Assembly: GCA_937871415.1 (NCBI GenBank)
Contig: CALMQD010000202.1
Span: 1-5,613, forward strand
DNA length: 5,613 nucleotides
Direction: 5' to 3'
Origin: an uncultured Phycisphaerales bacterium
GTDB taxonomy: Bacteria > Planctomycetota > Phycisphaerae > Phycisphaerales > UBA1924
The translations under genes were made by a program, and so were the position numbers. This document shows, in pieces, positions 5,051 through 5,613 of the stretch. Below the pieces are notes generated by a model. That model had not been told where the DNA came from. It saw only the letters and a program-made list of their open reading frames with translations, and searched no databases. Positions within the stretch are counted from its first letter, which is position 1. Every line of letters starts with the position of its first letter.

Positions 5051-5380
5051 ATGAGCACCTTTGCGCACCCAGCGATCGAAGTGAACCGTGAGGACGGCCG
5101 CGATGAGAGCGGCGGCGTGACGGCGGCGGCGCGTCGCGTGGCCGCGGGATTGCCGCGGGATCAGGCGCTGGGGCTGCGGTTGATGAGTCTGGCGCGGGCG
5201 GCGAGCGCGATGCACATGGGTGAAGCGGCGCGGCTGGGCGGGTGGATGGCCGAGCGCACGGATTGCGCGGCAACACCGGCCGGGGCGCACGATCAGGCGT
5301 CGGCGCTGCGCGAGCAGATCGCGCGGAGTGAGCGTGCGGCGGGGCATGAAGGTGCGTCGCGAGAGGAGGTGCGGGGATGA
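5051..5380 (+). CDS. Unknown 109-aa protein coupled to flagellar gene
   Basis: I do not recognise this family. The protein is Ala/Arg/Glu-rich and predicted largely helical: a polar N-terminus (1-22), a helix-forming stretch TAAARRVAAGLPRDQALGLR (24-43) continuing to about residue 68, then a charged C-terminus (84-109). It has no membrane segment or signal peptide. Third codon positions are overwhelmingly G/C, supporting real coding. Its TGA overlaps the ATG of the flagellar rod/hook gene (ATGA), a sign of translational coupling. A flagellar accessory role (export chaperone, anti-sigma or assembly factor) is therefore plausible, but no FlgM, FlgN or FlgJ motif is visible. The ATG at 5051 is preferred because the frame upstream to 4967 encodes an improbable Gly/Arg-rich peptide. 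In-frame starts at Val11 or Met45 remain possible. Confidence 0.6.
   Translation: MSTFAHPAIEVNREDGRDESGGVTAAARRVAAGLPRDQALGLRLMSLARAASAMHMGEAARLGGWMAERTDCAATPAGAHDQASALREQIARSERAAGHEGASREEVRG
5364..5370 (+). promoter_or_regulatory. Shine-Dalgarno of the flagellar rod/hook gene
   Basis: AGGAGGT lies 6 nt before the ATG at 5377, inside the last codons of the preceding gene. It is the strongest ribosome-binding site in the window and fixes this start codon. Confidence 0.8.
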
Positions 5381-5613
5381 ACTACGGATTCAACCTGGCC
5401 GCGGCGGGGGTGTTGAGCGCGCTGTACCGGCAGGACGTGGCGTCGAACAACCTGGCGAACGTAGAGACGCCGGGGTTCAAGATGGATCAGACGGCGACGA
5501 TCCCGCGCGAGGCCGCGCGGGAGGAGGACGGGCTGTTCGACCTGCCGTCGAACCGGATGCTGGAGCGGCTGGGAGCGGGGGTGCTTCTGGCGCCGACGCG
5601 TTCGTCGTTCTCG
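5377..5613 (+). CDS. Flagellar basal-body rod/hook protein, FlgF/FlgG-like (3' end beyond window)
   Basis: The first 79 codons of a flagellar axial protein, secreted by the flagellar export apparatus and assembled into the rod or hook. The N-terminal rod-protein signature is clear: GVLSALYRQDVASNNLANVE followed by TPGFK (residues 11-35), matching the family pattern in which a helix ends in NNLANxxTxGFK. Downstream, REAAREEDG (44-52), LPSNRMLERLGAGVLL (56-71) and PTRSSFS (73-79) resemble FlgF/FlgG-type hook-basal-body proteins. Which of FlgF, FlgG or a paralogue it is cannot be decided without the C-terminal half. There is no Sec signal, as expected for flagellar export substrates. It overlaps the preceding unknown gene by 4 nt and is probably followed by more flagellar genes. 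Confidence 0.9.
   Translation, partial: MNYGFNLAAAGVLSALYRQDVASNNLANVETPGFKMDQTATIPREAAREEDGLFDLPSNRMLERLGAGVLLAPTRSSFS

Noticed and set aside
4014..5276. Long minus-strand frame crossing the epimerase N-terminus and the flagellar-side gene
   Set aside because: Arg/Pro/Ser-rich shadow of two better-supported genes; it runs through the AT-rich intergenic region without recognisable domains.

Overview
The window is GC-rich, with strong G/C preference at third codon positions. It carries chromosomal housekeeping genes and no phage, IS or CRISPR signature. The style of the ThiC (long N- and C-terminal extensions around a conserved core) and of the flagellar rod/hook protein, plus high GC, makes a Planctomycetota-like bacterium (possibly Phycisphaerae) my best guess. 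That is inference from general resemblance; no rRNA or marker phylogeny is available here.

Minus strand, read right to left from about 4717 to 1: (i) an NAD(P)-binding atypical short-chain dehydrogenase/epimerase of the TIGR01777/YfcH type (4717-3716); (ii) 11 nt downstream, a 58-codon single-pass membrane miniprotein (3704-3528) that I could not match to a family; (iii) a gap of about 210 bp holding a strong hairpin with a T6 tract oriented for plus-strand transcription; (iv) a DinB/DUF664-like putative metal-binding protein (3315-2740); (v) a hairpin, a weak -10 and a clear TPP riboswitch (2620-2521); (vi) thiC (2517-538), whose non-conserved N-terminal linker carries an in-frame 8-bp tandem repeat and a GC-rich hairpin; (vii) a palindrome-rich 42-bp gap; (viii) a type II toxin-antitoxin pair, with a DUF104/AF2212-like antitoxin (495-244) overlapping by 14 nt a PIN-domain toxin (257 to beyond the left edge).

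Plus strand, at the right end: after a 333-bp divergent intergenic region with an AT-rich core, a 109-codon unrecognised gene (5051-5380) overlaps by ATGA the start of a flagellar basal-body rod/hook protein (FlgF/FlgG-like, 5377 to beyond the right edge). This looks like the first two genes of a flagellar operon.

The genes do not form one obvious pathway. thiC is a self-contained thiamin-regulated unit. vapC and its antitoxin are a small stability or stress module just behind it. The epimerase and miniprotein form a two-gene unit. The flagellar genes are a separate divergent operon. I see no convincing wholly new system. The items most worth checking are the riboswitch whose conserved 3' strand doubles as the thiC ribosome-binding site, the repeat insertion inside thiC, the unlisted membrane miniprotein, the apparently leaderless antitoxin with nested palindromes, and the unknown gene coupled to the flagellar gene.
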